This document shows positions 11,052 through 26,600 of a stretch of DNA of 64,000 nucleotides, piece by piece. Numbering within the stretch: the first letter of the stretch is position 1; every line of letters starts with the position of its first letter. The notes beneath the pieces were generated by a model. That model was not told the DNA's origin and did no database searches. It worked only from the letters and a program-made list of their open reading frames with translations. The position numbers were made by a program, and so were the translations under genes. Location of the stretch: positions 6,983,645-7,047,644 of the forward strand of contig CM119263.1 in the NCBI GenBank assembly GCA_051294375.1, written 5' to 3'. Source of the stretch: Paraspadella gotoi. Lineage: Eukaryota > Chaetognatha.

Positions 11052-11277
11052 TGAATCGTTCGACCATCCTCCAACATAAAAGAGATTCGCTTTTTTTTTT
11101 AAAGATAAGTCTTCTTTCGCTGCCGCCGACAATCTAAAAACGATAAAAGCAATAAAAATGTTAAGAAGAAAAAAATCTAGAGAAAAATACCAAAAATCGA
11201 CGGAGAAAAATGAAATTAGGGAGAATGGATGAAGTCGGAGGAGGCGGCATATCTCAAGGGCGCAGAAGTTGTCATTG
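8635..11277. other. Gene-poor region with simple repeats
   Basis: Contents: A-rich low-complexity sequence (8920-9250), a 12-bp tandem repeat (9325-9384), a (GCGGCA)n run (9872-9900), scattered ACG/GAC repeats (10185-10260, 10378-10550), a G-rich run (10668-10686) and GA tracts (10808-10890, 10994-11048). No exon is recognisable. Confidence 0.6.
9325..9384 (+). repeat. 12-bp tandem repeat, 5 units
   Basis: Five copies of GGTGATGGGGAA, the third and fifth each with small changes. The strand is G-rich with regular GGGG runs. Confidence 0.9.
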
Positions 11278-11544
11278 NNNNNNNNNNNNNNNNNNNNNNN
11301 NNNNNNNNNNNNNNNNNNNNNNNNNNNNNNNNNNNNNNNNNNNNNNNNNNNNNNNNNNNNNNNNNNNNNNNNNNNNNNNNNNNNNNNNNNNNNNNNNNNN
11401 NNNNNNNNNNNNNNNNNNNNNNNNNNNNNNNNNNNNNNNNNNNNNNNNNNNNNNNNNNNNNNNNNNNNNNNNNNNNNNNNNNNNNNNNNNNNNNNNNNNN
11501 NNNNNNNNNNNNNNNNNNNNNNNNNNNNNNNNNNNNNNNNNNNN
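11278..11544. other. Assembly gap (267 N)
   Basis: A sized gap. No sequence repeat is obvious across it, unlike the 25-N joins. Confidence 0.95.
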
Positions 11545-12696
11545 TTGGTTACAGAGAAGGGGCTGAACGGGGAAGGTCCCCATCAGTCGGTGTTAGACCG
11601 ACGATGAAAATGACAAAATGATATTTTTTTCATTTTTTTATCTTTTTTTTATGCTGAGCAACGATTGCGACGACTCATCGAGACCAAAACAAAAGGCGCG
11701 AACGAAAAACAGGGACGCCGGACGGAAGCAGAGAAAAAAAGCAGAAAGGGAAAACAAAAAAAACAGAGCAATGAAACGGAAGAGATAAAGAAATGAGAAC
11801 GAAGAGAAAACGGAGGAAAAATGAGGAAGGAAGAAGAAAAAATTTCTGAGAAAAATAGGAAAATATGAAAGATTATATTTTTTTGATTAAGGCTGAGAAA
11901 CAGAACGCGAACGTGCGACATAATCTTAGGAGATGAAATTGGCTTCTATTTGTAATGTTTTTTAAAGGGATTTCTGAGAAATCCCTCAGCGAAAAGAGAA
12001 GCGGATTTGGAGGATGATTGAGGAATCCAGAAGCAAGCATCACGAGCGCCGCTTCGTGTGGGCGGAAAAGACGATCGGCGTCACAAGCGGTCGACGGGAT
12101 GAATCGACGGAATTGAGGATCGTTGGCGGCGTCGATAGCGCCGGCGTAGTGAGCGGCTTTGTCGGTGGAGGCGTCGTCTTCGTCGTCGTCGTGGTCGTCG
12201 TACATTAAATCCGCTACGACGCCGAAGAAATTATCCGATCGCTCGATTTGCCGAAAATATGGATTATGACGTTCGGAGCGCGATGACGACGGCGACAACA
12301 ACAAAACATTAGGCAAAATCGAAACAAAACATAACAAAGAAAAGGTTAGTTGGTCAGTTAACCTGACTACGAGACGTTCCGGTGATTAGTTTAAGGTCAG
12401 ATCTGTTGATCATCGTGGTCCTCGTCGCTATCGTCGTCGTCATCGTCGTCGATTGTGCTGCTAGACTCTTACGTCACAATGACAAACATGGGGAGGACGA
12501 CGACGACGAAGACGACGACGACGACGACGATTCAATCGGCGAGTTAGAGTTACGTCATCAATGACGTAACTGTAACTCGCCGCCGACTCGGTGGGCAAAA
12601 CCCATTTCAACCCCCGACGAAAGAAAGACCAGTTTGTCTGGGATAAAAAAAAAAGGGAGGAAAAGAGGAGATGAGTAGAGAAAGGAGGAATTGTGG
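11545..12696. other. Intergenic, no gene recognised
   Basis: A-rich low-complexity sequence to about 11900, then mixed sequence with GTC repeats (12170-12200, 12420-12455) and a GAC/GACGAA tract (12497-12532). Near 12541-12580 there is an imperfect inverted repeat around GAGTTACGTCATCAATGACGTAAC, two facing ACGTCAT/ATGACGT words resembling CRE-type sites; function unknown. Confidence 0.5.
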
Positions 12697-12966
12697 AATG
12701 TGTGGGGAGGTTGGGCTAAGATGGTGAAACATGACAAAGTGTTTAGAGTTAATGTGTGGGAAGGCTGGGCTAAGATTGTGAAACATGACAAAGTGTTTAG
12801 AGTTAATGTGTGGGGAGGTTGGGCTAAGATGGTGAGACATGACAAAGTGTTTAGAGTTAATGTGTGGGAAGGCTGGGCTAAGATTGTGAAACATGACAAA
12901 GTGTTTAGAGTTAATGTGTGGGAAGATTGGGCTAAGATGGTAAAACATGACAAAGTGTTTAGAGTT
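12697..12966 (+). repeat. 54-bp minisatellite, 5 units
   Basis: Exactly five 54-bp units, beginning AATGTGTGGGGAGGTTGGGC and ending GACAAAGTGTTTAGAGTT. Variants alternate (GGGAGGTT versus GGAAGGCT; GATGG versus GATTG), so units 1 and 3 match each other, as do 2 and 4. That suggests growth by duplication of a two-unit block. Since 54 is a multiple of three, all frames stay open and code for repeats of an 18-residue peptide (NVWEGWAKIVKHDKVFRV); there is no other sign of coding. Confidence 0.95.
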
Positions 12967-15756
<2,790 letters not shown>

Positions 15757-15942
15757 NNNNNNNNNNNNNNNNNNNNNNNNNNNNNNNNNNNNNNNNNNNN
15801 NNNNNNNNNNNNNNNNNNNNNNNNNNNNNNNNNNNNNNNNNNNNNNNNNNNNNNNNNNNNNNNNNNNNNNNNNNNNNNNNNNNNNNNNNNNNNNNNNNNN
15901 NNNNNNNNNNNNNNNNNNNNNNNNNNNNNNNNNNNNNNNNNN
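15757..15942. other. Assembly gap (186 N)
   Basis: The gap is bounded on its right by a GA tract (15943-16107), so it probably interrupts a longer microsatellite. Confidence 0.95.
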
Positions 15943-16005
15943 GAGTGAGAGAGAGAGAGAGAGAGATGAGAGAGGAGGAGAGAGAGAGAGAAGAGAGAGG
16001 AAGAC

Positions 16006-16043
<38 letters not shown>

Positions 16044-16070
16044 AGAGAGAAGAGATATAGAGAGAGAGAG

Positions 16071-16107
<37 letters not shown>
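15943..16107. repeat. Interrupted (GA)n tract
   Basis: About 165 bp of GA dinucleotides with occasional AGG, GAC and TATA interruptions. Confidence 0.95.
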
Positions 16108-16111
<4 letters not shown>

Positions 16112-17340
16112 ATGCGCGAAATTGCGAAGAGTCGAAAGATTCTTTGAAATTCACGATTTTAACTTCCATGCAGAGGAATTCGAGCGAAAAGGCAACTTGC
16201 TTGGAATCCAAGTTCAGGTTTAAAATCCATCCACTCTCTTAAAATCAGTTCTCATGGTTACAATCTAGGGACATTCTTAAAATCGATGGCAATCGGCGCT
16301 CATCCAATGTTTAAAAAAAGAAGAAGAGAAATTGCTGATATTTATAATCGCCATTCGTTTTCAAAAACCACGACATTAAACCGAAGCGCATAATAATGGC
16401 CACATTTCCAAGGAAACTAGCACTAATCTGTTTTTTTGGAAATCTACTCCCCTTTTTTAAAATCGAGGCTCTCACGTTCCAAATCCTCGTTCACTTTTAA
16501 AAACCGGCGGAGACGACGCGCGCTTTCTTCTCACGACGATTTAACGAGCGCGCACGCTATTGTCTCGGGTCTAATCGTTCGCACGCACGCGCTAATCGAG
16601 TTGCACGTGGCCAACATCACGGAGCACGCAAAAGAGTCTTGGGTTCCTCTTCGCGATGGAATCGTTTGAGAAAGAGAACGGCGCGATACGAAACAATTGT
16701 AGAAGAAATCGGGCGATTTAGTTTAAATCGGACCTTGGAGAAAAATTAAACGTGGAATTTAGGTTTTAACGTGTTCGGTAAATACAGATGATTTGCTGCA
16801 GTGAATTTTTATTATTAGAACCTGGATTAATGGCAAAATGGAAGTAAAATTTAAAAAAAAAATATTTTCGCGCGCGATTTGCACGTACGAATATTTTTGA
16901 GGGTCAAATTCGTTGTTCGTTTTAGAAGATAATCATCAGACAAAAAAAGGATTTCGTTTGTTTGTTTATATATCGACGGCTTGTGTGAACGACAATATGG
17001 AGAAAGAATTCAAAACAATCCGGGGACAAAACATTTTTTTATGCTTTTTATTTTTTTTGAAACACGAAACTTCCCTAAAAAAAATTAAAATAAAAATCCG
17101 ATGCTCCGCTCTTACTCCCGTCCCGAATAGAGCTCTATAGTGCGTTTCGTACATTGCGGAGAGAGAGAGAGAGAGAAGAGAGCGAGAGAGAGAGAGAGAG
17201 AAGAGAAAGAAGAGAGAGAGAGAAGAGAGAGAGGAAAAGAGAGAGAGAGAGAGAGAGAGAAGAGAGAGAGCGAGAACGTTCTTTGGCTGTTCATTTCGTT
17301 TCATTGCTTTATCCACATCCGCGTGGGTCTTAACACACTT

Positions 17341-17374
<34 letters not shown>

Positions 17375-17399
17375 TCGTGCTCTCGCGTCTCCTCTCATC
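16108..17399. other. Intergenic, no gene recognised
   Basis: Mixed-composition sequence. A 77-codon open frame at 16436-16669 has GC-rich, CpG-containing codons near its 3' end, but I recognise no family. A GA tract at 17158-17275 and a CT tract at 17344-17373 face each other across 70 bp, giving a potential GA/CT inverted repeat. Confidence 0.5.
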
Positions 17400-17687
17400 N
17401 NNNNNNNNNNNNNNNNNNNNNNNNNNNNNNNNNNNNNNNNNNNNNNNNNNNNNNNNNNNNNNNNNNNNNNNNNNNNNNNNNNNNNNNNNNNNNNNNNNNN
17501 NNNNNNNNNNNNNNNNNNNNNNNNNNNNNNNNNNNNNNNNNNNNNNNNNNNNNNNNNNNNNNNNNNNNNNNNNNNNNNNNNNNNNNNNNNNNNNNNNNNN
17601 NNNNNNNNNNNNNNNNNNNNNNNNNNNNNNNNNNNNNNNNNNNNNNNNNNNNNNNNNNNNNNNNNNNNNNNNNNNNNNNNNNNNNNN
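17400..17687. other. Assembly gap (288 N)
   Basis: The gap follows immediately after a CT-rich stretch. Confidence 0.95.
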
Positions 17688-19063
17688 CAGCGGAAGAGGA
17701 AAAGAAACCGTAAAGGAACTCGACACAAATTCCAAAAGATTTAAATCGAAAATGAGATTAAATTTACAATGAAAAAATCCTACATCTCCAGTAAATTTTA
17801 TCGTTTCTTTTCCTAATTGTTCGTTCTTTTCGTCCTAATTGTCGTCGTCAGAGTCGTCGTCGGTGACGTCATCGCTTGCAAGGAGAAATTGATGCCGACG
17901 CTGCCGCGGCTGCCGCTGATCTGCGGCGGCGGCAGAAGCAGAAGCAACATCGTCCCTTCGCCTTTGGATTTCTATTGTGTCATCGCACATGGGAAACGGA
18001 GGGGCACAGAAACAGATGACGACGACGACGACGAAGACAGCGACGACTATTAGAACGACGAGAACGAAAAAGGTGACGTTGAGTCTGCCACAGACGACGA
18101 CGACGACGACGAATGAACGAAATGGGTCTAACTCCCAGATTCCTCCCAGGAAAGAGAAAGTGCAAGGAGTGGAGAGAGAATGGAAAGAGGGAAAAAGCGT
18201 AAGTCAGAAAGGAAAAAAAAAAAAAATAGAGAAACCGAGAGAAGTAGAAATCAGAAGTTAAATCGTAAAAATTAAAAGGAGAAGACTGAAGAGATAAAAT
18301 AAAATAAAGAGTAAATTAAGAGTAAAGGGAGACAAAATATCATTAGCTTGGGAGAAGATAGAAAATGGAAGGATATTGCGAGACAAAAATAAAGACTGCA
18401 CGTGTAAAAAAGATTAATGCTAGTATGTAGAAACAAATAACAGGTCAATCAAAAAAATAATAAAACATAAAAAAAAGGCTCAAAGTCAAACTATACATTT
18501 ATGTCTAGAAAGAAAAAAAAAGAAAAAAGAGAAAAAAAAATAGTAATAAGAATTAAGAAATAGAAAAAAAAGGGAAGATTCTGTTATTTTCATTTGTAGT
18601 CTTACTTCGATAAATTAAAATAAAAATAAATACTAATTTACATTTTCTATATATATAGTATGTATGTACCAAAGTACCTCATCCAATCTCAACTAAAATC
18701 TATGTATTTATCCTAGTATGCATATATATCTCATCTCGGGATCTCTGTAATCGTGGCAACGTCACATCAGCGACGCCCACTGCGAAACAGCCCCGCCGTT
18801 CCTCTCCGCTCCCTGGGGCCTAATATCGCCCCTACCGCGCCATTCCGGTCGCCCTTGGAGAAAAGGTCGCGCCCGGCCTCGCCCTCACGATCGTCACCGA
18901 TTCGAAAATGTTGAGACGCGGAAAAACAAAAGTGCATCGATTCGCAGAAAAAGAGAAGAGACGACGAAGATCGTAAGGATGAAACTTTGCGTCGTGAATA
19001 TTAAAACAATCGCGGTTTATGTCAAAAGTGGAAGAATTCAAGGGTGAATGAAGGAATAAAAGA
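17688..19063. other. Intergenic, no gene recognised
   Basis: Contains GTC/GAC repeats (17838-17870, 18016-18112), an A-rich low-complexity stretch (18200-18700) and a short GC-rich patch (18760-18870). No supported exon. Confidence 0.55.
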
Positions 19064-19088
19064 NNNNNNNNNNNNNNNNNNNNNNNNN
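19064..19088. other. Assembly gap (25 N)
   Basis: A 25-N join of the same size as those at 2562, 36255 and 44519. The block to its right is the first of two copies of the same sequence. Confidence 0.9.
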
Positions 19089-20880
19089 TATAAGATATGA
19101 ACAAATATTGGTCTTGAATGAAGAGTGAATGAAAGAATAAAAAGAATGAACAAATTATTCGGTTTAACCTATGTAAAGGATGAATGCACAAGGAAATAAA
19201 AAGATAAACAAATATTCGGTTAACGAATGAAAGAGTGTAATGAATAGAATAAAAAGATTATGAACAAATATCGTCGTTAACTACATGAAAGATCGATGAA
19301 AAAAACGATGTAAAAGGACATCAGCGTAAGGTCGGACATCCAGCAATAAATTTTGAAGTTTGCAAAAAAATAAAATGACCTTCCACGGAATAAAATATCG
19401 GATTGGAAAAAGAAAGAAGGATGAGCATGGTAATGGATGGATTTTAATGTCGTAGATTTAACCATATTAAACACTCTCACTAAAATTTCTAAAGAAATTA
19501 TTACAAAAAAATAATTTTTACTATTGTCCTTAGACTCGTGGCAAACCGCTTCTCGTTGTATCCACGTCTGCAATTAAAAATTAAACTTCAATTTAATTAC
19601 AACTATTCTCAGTATATACGCCATATTTACGCATTGGTATACTGCATTAACGAGATAAAAAAAAAGTTAAACGTGATTAAACCCTGACAAATACGTCATT
19701 ATATAATGAGATAAAAATAAGATTAAAATAACATAAACTTTTTTTTTTAGGCGTCTAAGAAATGAGAACCTGGCCGAATCGTCCAGTGAAGGTTTTTTTA
19801 GGAAAGAAGAGGGACAACATTTTATTTGGGGAGGAGCGAGGAGAAGGAGAGAGAGAGAGGAGAGAGAGAGGAGGAGGAAGAAGGAAGAGAGAGAGAGATG
19901 CGGAGAGCAATTAGATGAAAACAAATACGATGTAAGACATCAACGATGCATTTCCGTCTTTTACCCAAAATTTCGCGTGACATCCTCGATGAGCTGGACG
20001 GATCAACTGCATGATTCTTGCAGTAGAAGAGGGAGGAAGAGCTAGAGGCGGAGAAGGAGAGAAGAGCGATTTTCGAGGGCATGCAGCAGAGATTCTTGCC
20101 GAGAGATATGAGAGAAGAGAGCAAGAGAGAGGATGGAGAGAGAGGCAGAAAAAGATGAGAAAGAGAAGAGAGCGATCAAACTATTACACTGCAACATTTA
20201 TTTTTCATTAAAATGGAACCTTTTTTTTTTTCCGCGGCAAATCAGACCGGACCATGATTAATCCGGTGACGTTTTTCACTTCTTTGGTTTCGAAATCAAT
20301 TTGAGTTCATGGCGGACGGCTCGCAGTAATAAAAGGGCGGCGGCGGCGTGGCGGCGCGGCGCGGCGGCGGCGGCGGCGCTCGGCCTGGCGGGCGCGCGGA
20401 CGAGCGGTGCGGCGGGTTGAGCGCAGCGCCCGATGAGAGCACTGCTTGTTAATTTTCATCGGGGGAAGTGGACTTCTCGTTAGACGCGATGATGAGATGA
20501 GAGAGAGAGAGCGTTATGAGAGAGAGAGAGAGAGAGAGAAGACTGAGAGAACGAGGAGAACGGTGAGAGAAAGAAGAGAGAGTGAAAATTGGCCACCAAG
20601 AGATTCAGTAATAACAATAACTTTCAAGTCATCAATTTACTCCGCTAAATAATCTTCAAACTTCAAAATGAAATTACACAATGATTTTATGTTCACAACT
20701 ATAAAAATTTTTTTAAATATAAAACTATAAATTAGAATCCAATGTTTTGCCGGTAACCAATAACATATTCTAATATTAATATAGGATAACATAAAAATAT
20801 TAACAAAGTATTTAAATAAATTTAAATTTTACAATTTAGCAGTTTTAAATCATTTAAAAACATATAGCTTTAGCTTACCG
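19089..20880 (+). repeat. Duplicated block, copy A
   Basis: Shares ordered landmarks with 21360-22870: AGAATGAACAAAT, GGTCGGACATCCAGCAATAA, GACCTTCCACGGAATAAAAT, TTAACCATATTAA, CGTTGTATCCACGTCTGCAA, AACCTGGCCGA, a CGG-rich run (20337-20420), GAGAGCAC...CTTGTTAATTTTCATC, and TTGGCCACCAAGAGATTCAG. Differences are mainly small insertions and deletions. Probably an error-rich second representation of one locus. Confidence 0.85.
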
Positions 20881-21359
20881 ATGCAATAATAGATTTTATT
20901 GATTATAATTTCTCATAAACGATTTCCGTCCTATCTTCTCTGGTCTCTCTCATCGCTCCGTCACTCTGCCTCGCTCTACCTGTATACAACTTCGTCTGCC
21001 CCTATGAATAATGCTGAGCTCTCCATAACTGTCAAATATCGCTTCTCTGATAATCGCATTCTAATTTCATGTTTTTCTCCGTGAACTGCATCTAATTTTG
21101 GTGTCAGGTCCTCTTGTGTTCACTCAGGAGTATGGGTTACTCTGAGTCCGTGTTAGCGATTCCTTTGTATGAACTGATTTTAGCGTCGTTTTGTGATAGA
21201 GTGCTGGTCGGCCGGCAGCGATACAAGAAGACTTATCTTTAAAAAAAAAAAAGCGAATCACTCTTTTATGTTGGGGGATGCGTCGAACGGATATTTCATT
21301 TTCTCTCTCTCTTTCTCTCTCTCTCTCTCCTCTCTCTCTCTCATCTCCTTCTCTCTCTG

Positions 21360-21905
21360 CTCTCTTGAATGAAAGAATAAAAAGAATGAACAAATATCGG
21401 TTAACTAATGAAAGAGTGAACGAGTGAAAAGACATCAGCGAAGGTCGGACATCCAGCAATAAATTTTGAAGTTGCAAAAAAAATGACCTTCCACGGAATA
21501 AAATATCGGATTGGAAAAAAAGAAAGAAGGATGGACGGATGGATGGATTTAAGTACGTAGATTTAACCATATTAACACTCACTAAAATTTCTAAAGAATT
21601 ATTAAAAAAAAATAATTTTTACTATAGTCCTAGACTCGTGAAAACCGTTCTCGTTGTATCCACGTCTGCAATTAAAAATAAACTTCATCTAATTACACTA
21701 TTCTCAGTATATACGCAATTTACGCATGGTATACGATAACCGAGATAAAAAAAAAGTTAAAACGTGATTAAACCTGACAAAACGTCATTAAATGAGATAA
21801 AATAAGATTAAAATAAATAAAACTTTTTTTTTAGGCCGTCAGAAATGAGAACCTGGCCGACGTCCAGCTGAGTTTTTTAGAAAGAAGGGACAACATTTAT
21901 TTGGG

Positions 21906-21947
<42 letters not shown>

Positions 21948-22326
21948 GAGAAGAGATGCGCAGAGCAATAGAGAAACAAAACGATGAAGCATCAACGATG
22001 GCATTTCCGTCTTTTACCCAAAATTTCGCGGTGACATCCAGTGGCGTCGAGAGACTAGACGAATTTTCACATCAGCCCATGAATTTTCTTTTGCCTAGTT
22101 GAGAGAGAGAGACGCAAGAGAGAGAGATGGAGAACGAGGAGGAGTATGAGAAAGAGAAGAGGGATCAAACTTATAACTGCAAATTTTTTTTCTTAAAATG
22201 GAACCTTTTTTATTTCCCGCGGCAAATCAGACCGGACATGATTAATGTGACGTTTTTTCCACTTCTTTGGATTCAGAAATCAATTTGAGTTCATGGCGGA
22301 CGGCATTATGGCACGTAATAAAGGGC

Positions 22327-22358
<32 letters not shown>

Positions 22359-22479
22359 TAGCTCTGGCGGTGGTCGCGGCGGCGTGCGCGGGTTGAGCGA
22401 AGCGCCCGAGGAGAGCACTCTTGTTAATTTTCATCGGGGAAGTGGCATTTTCGTTAGCGCGATCTTGAGAGAGAGAGAG

Positions 22480-22528
<49 letters not shown>

Positions 22529-22880
22529 GGAGAAGAGAGAGAGAGAGAAGAGAGAGTGAAAAATTGGCCACCAAGAGATTCAGTAAACAATAATTTCAAG
22601 TCTCAATTTACTCCGCAAATAATCTTCAAACTTCAAAATGAAAATTACACAATTGTATTTATTGACAACTATAAAAATTTGTTAAATATAAAATATAATT
22701 AGAATCCAATGTTTTGCTAGTAACAATAAAAAATTTTGCATGAATATAAATTACTAATACGTATATCTCATAATAACTACAAAATAAATTTAAATTTACA
22801 ATTTAGCAGTTTTAAATCATTTAAAAACAATATAGCTTTAGTTACGATGAATAATGATTTATTAGTTGAATATAATTTTC
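21360..22880 (+). repeat. Duplicated block, copy B
   Basis: Second representation of the 19.1-20.9 kb block, with a longer uninterrupted (CGG)n run at 22323-22358. Its end (from the GA tract at about 22465) is repeated once more after the gap at 36255, so the same path appears to have been walked three times in the assembly. Confidence 0.85.
22323..22358 (+). repeat. (CGG)n microsatellite
   Basis: About eleven to twelve CGG/GCG units in copy B; the corresponding tract in copy A is interrupted. The flanks are CpG-rich, unlike the AT-rich surroundings. Confidence 0.85.
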
Positions 22881-23089
22881 AAGAGATATTTCGCATCGGT
22901 ATCAGCCCATCTCGTTCCCTTCCGCTGTTTCCATTTTTTTCAAAGAAGCTCGAAAATCGATTGTCTTTCTTAACGAATCTCATTTTCAAGGCCGAGAGTT
23001 TATCGAGTCGGTGGCCTTGAAACGGATGGGGTGGCGTTCGCTCCTATGTGATCGATAGGGGGTGAGGGGGGGTGACGGGTGCTGGTGAC

Positions 23090-23660
23090 GGTTGTTTATG
23101 TGAATGGGTAACAGAGGGATTGGACGGACTGAGAATGGTAAAGAGGAGTGGACGGTGGTGATATGGGTTAAAAGGAATCAGTCAACGGTGTGGAATGCAA
23201 AGAGTGTTAAAAGTATAGTGAATGGTAAAGAGGAGTGTACGGTACGTGAATAGAAGAGGAGGACGGCTCCGGTGAATGGCGTAAAGAGGATGCGGGTGAC
23301 TGGCAAATGAGTAGCATGGGTAGCATGGGACAAAGAGGGAGTGACGGTGTTGATATGACAAAGAGTGAGTAGAATCTGAAAGGTTGAAATAGGCAAAAGA
23401 GAGGTTAAAGCGTGATAATAGGTAAAGAGGAAGTGACGGCGTCGGAAGGTAAACAAGGCCAAATCACGAGCTGTAAACGGTCATCTCAGGGGTTCGTGAA
23501 TGGCAAAGAGGGCGAGTGACGGGGTGTGACTGGCAAATAAGTGTAGTGTAATCCCGGTCAATTATCACTCGTGAATAGCAAGAGGGGTATGTGACGGTTA
23601 CCAGTCAATGAAGGAGTGACGGGTGAATGGTAAAGCATGATATATGATAAGTAATCAGCT
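23090..23660 (+). repeat. About 24-bp minisatellite, noisy copy
   Basis: A loosely periodic array of GTGAATGGCAAAGAGGAGTG / ACGGGTG words with many indels. It corresponds to the better-preserved array at 36890-37440; the shared GGCGTCGGAAGGTAAA segment occurs at about 23437 and 37224. Confidence 0.8.
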
Positions 23661-23699
23661 AGACCGTGAATGCGGTAAAGTAACAGGCATAAGTAAATT

Positions 23700-26600
23700 G
23701 CCAATCCCTCGTTGAAAAGCCCTGTTCAATTTTTTAAAACGTTAATGCCGCATGTATCCGATAAGTATTAGAGAAGTCGAGATATCGTAATACACTCTAT
23801 TTGCTTAGCTTTATGTCCAAATATTGACAGCACGACTATCGACAGGACCTCATATAATAATGAGAACAAAAAAAGTTAAGACATATAGATTTTTTTCATA
23901 CGTATGAGTCTTTGTCAAAAATAGTAGATTGTTGCAAGTGATTCGCAGATTTATAAATTAATTTATTATTTCACATCTATTTGTTATGTCGTTGATTATT
24001 GATACAGATGATACATTATCACTTCGATCACCTTCATTGATCTCTAATTAAATATTGATAGCTTACTATAAATACAAGTTCCGGTTAGCATTCCGAGTTG
24101 ACTAGTAGCACTCATTCAAGCATCAGGCCTGTGTTGCGCTTGGTATACACTTTCGAATGGATTAATCATGGCCGGCGTTAAGCGCCCTGATGTCTTTCTG
24201 ATTTCTTAATGATGACTGTAATATAGAGTGGCTCAACCATGGGCGAGGGCAAAGCGCGGCCAACATTACGATATCAAAGTGAGCTGTAGAACCTCGCCCC
24301 GGATTTTTTGTTTGCTCACGAGCGCCATTGGGTCATAGCACGTGTTCAAACGCTCAGAATTAATTGACTCGCTATGAATTTGCTCTCCGTGGGTTTACCA
24401 ACTTACCAGTAACCCTTTTTCTATCAGATTGCCGACCAATATTACACTACGATAGTGCGGAAACCGCTGGATTTCTTTTAGTAGTGAACAGTGAGATTAG
24501 GTTGTTGAGTGGATCAATATCAGCTCGAGCTCGTGTAACTGTATATCTCTGAATATCCTCATGACGCTTACAAAGAAAAAAACTCAGCAAAAATTAAGCT
24601 CTCAACCATCCTCTATGCACTAAAGTGAGCGCGAGGCAGGGCGTGGACAGAGTGCTCCTCTCCTCGCTCCTCTCCTCATTGTTTTCTGTTTATATGGCAA
24701 AGATCATACACCGGACCAATTACAAATCTAAATGATCTGTATTAGAGGCGAGTGTCGTGAGCCCCCATATATGAAGTGATTGTTCGAAAGTGCTGTTGTG
24801 ATATATCATTCGGATAGTCGCGCTCAGCAGACTTGAGTAATAGAGGCGTCAGATTCGATGTACTGTCCTGAGATACGTGTATAGAGCTATTGTTGCGATT
24901 GCGATAGGGTATGTTCGTTTGACCGGAATTTTTACGAAGAGAATGATACACAGAGAGAGAGAGAAAGAGCAGAGGAGAGAGAGAGTGAGAAGATAGGATG
25001 TTTAAAATTATTGGCAATATACGATGTGCAAAGGCAAAGTACGGCAGTACCATTTCCATGAAAACTGTGACAGTGGCATTGACGCTTCTATAACTCGCAT
25101 TCAAGAAGAAGGAAGTGAAGATAGACAAGTGGTACAATGCTTGAGAGATCTAAAGCAATCATACCACTGAGTAAGTCCGTGAGAGGAGATTTGATAGAAT
25201 GAGTGAGCAGATAAGTCGCTGAAGAGCGCATTCGTGAAGAGATGATTAGATAATGCGAGAAGTCCCTGAGCTTTGCAGAGACAGGAGAAAGCTAGCCTGA
25301 GAGAGGAGCGAACGAGGAGAAATCGAACCCTATCCTTAAATGCGTGCGGCTAGTGCAGATTGTATCTCTCGGAGAGAGCAGCCGCTCAGCTGAATACCTC
25401 TCTCTGTTGAAATTGATGCGTAAGTGCTCGGTTGTTACCAGATTAGAGACGGATAATGCCGATGAACCTCCTGTACACTGATGATGTGAGAGATAGTGGC
25501 CGAGAGCGGCGAAAGATTAGGAGACAAGAGACTGTCTTGAGAGCTCTCGCGAAAGAGAGTAAGAAACAATACGGCGCATGAGAGACAGGACGAGTGTGCA
25601 TCCGCGCTGTTTGCGTTATCTTCTAATGTGAGTGAGTCGTACGAGCAGCGCTATAGGCTCAAAGGGAAGGCCTATAGAGATAGAACTAAAACGAGAAGAT
25701 AGAAAGTATTAGAAAAGAGTAGCAGAGAGGAGATAGCTCTAGCGATGTAGAGAGAGAGATGTGCGCGGAAGAGCAACAAGAATTATGCAGATTTCGCAGC
25801 GAGACCTGAGAGAACGAGAGAGAGAGAGAGAGGAGAACGTGGTGTGAGTCGGAACAACTACCCGTATAGCCAAAAGCAAGAAGTATAACGGACAATTTTT
25901 CTATCTGATACTAATGAATTGCCTAGGGAGCGCAACTCACAAGCATTTGTTTTCGCGACATATTCTCTTGATGTACCCACATCAACTGAAGTATCTTGTG
26001 ACAAGCCTGATAAATCACAACCCACACTCTAACAACCGTTCTCTTTACGTCCTCTTTCTTCTCGCTCATTTGTAATAATATCCCTGTATATTCTCTATTT
26101 TGATTCGTCCCTTTATATACTATTATATCATTGCTCCTCCAATCCATAGCATTATTTCATTTTAGCTTTCCCTATATATAACATCGCTCCTTCAACTCTT
26201 TACCCGCCAAACACTCGGTACTCGCTGAGACAGACTTTGCCGCTTGTAGCTCGATACGAGCCGACTCCGTCACTCCGAACAGATCTACATGATACGATAG
26301 CCCACTGTCCATAACAGAGAAGCTCTCGTGACGATTTCCGATCATACACTGATGTACGCGAGAGAACTGGGAATAAATATGAATCTACGATACTTATAAA
26401 CAAGAGTGGATGACAACTGTCTGTTCCAACGGATAAATCATTTGTCTTATTGAGTACTTCTTCATATTGAATAAAATCTTCCAAGAGTTTCGTGCATAGA
26501 CCCGTACAGTCCATGCCGATTATTTCTCGATTCTTCTATTTATGACGATAAATTTAATGTGTGTCTGTGCCTATCTTTAAATTCATATAATATCTTATGA

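Noticed and set aside
11210-11621. Open frames running through N
   Set aside because: The residues are unknown; the frames are open only because the gap contains no stop codons. The same applies at 15705-16223 and 17140-17772.
16436-16669. 77-codon plus-strand frame as a possible small gene
   Set aside because: No family recognised, no splice sites and no adjacent coding signal; plausible by chance.
22267-22485. Poly-Ala frame over the CGG repeat
   Set aside because: Pure trinucleotide repeat translation in a duplicated block; the frame is not preserved in the other copy.
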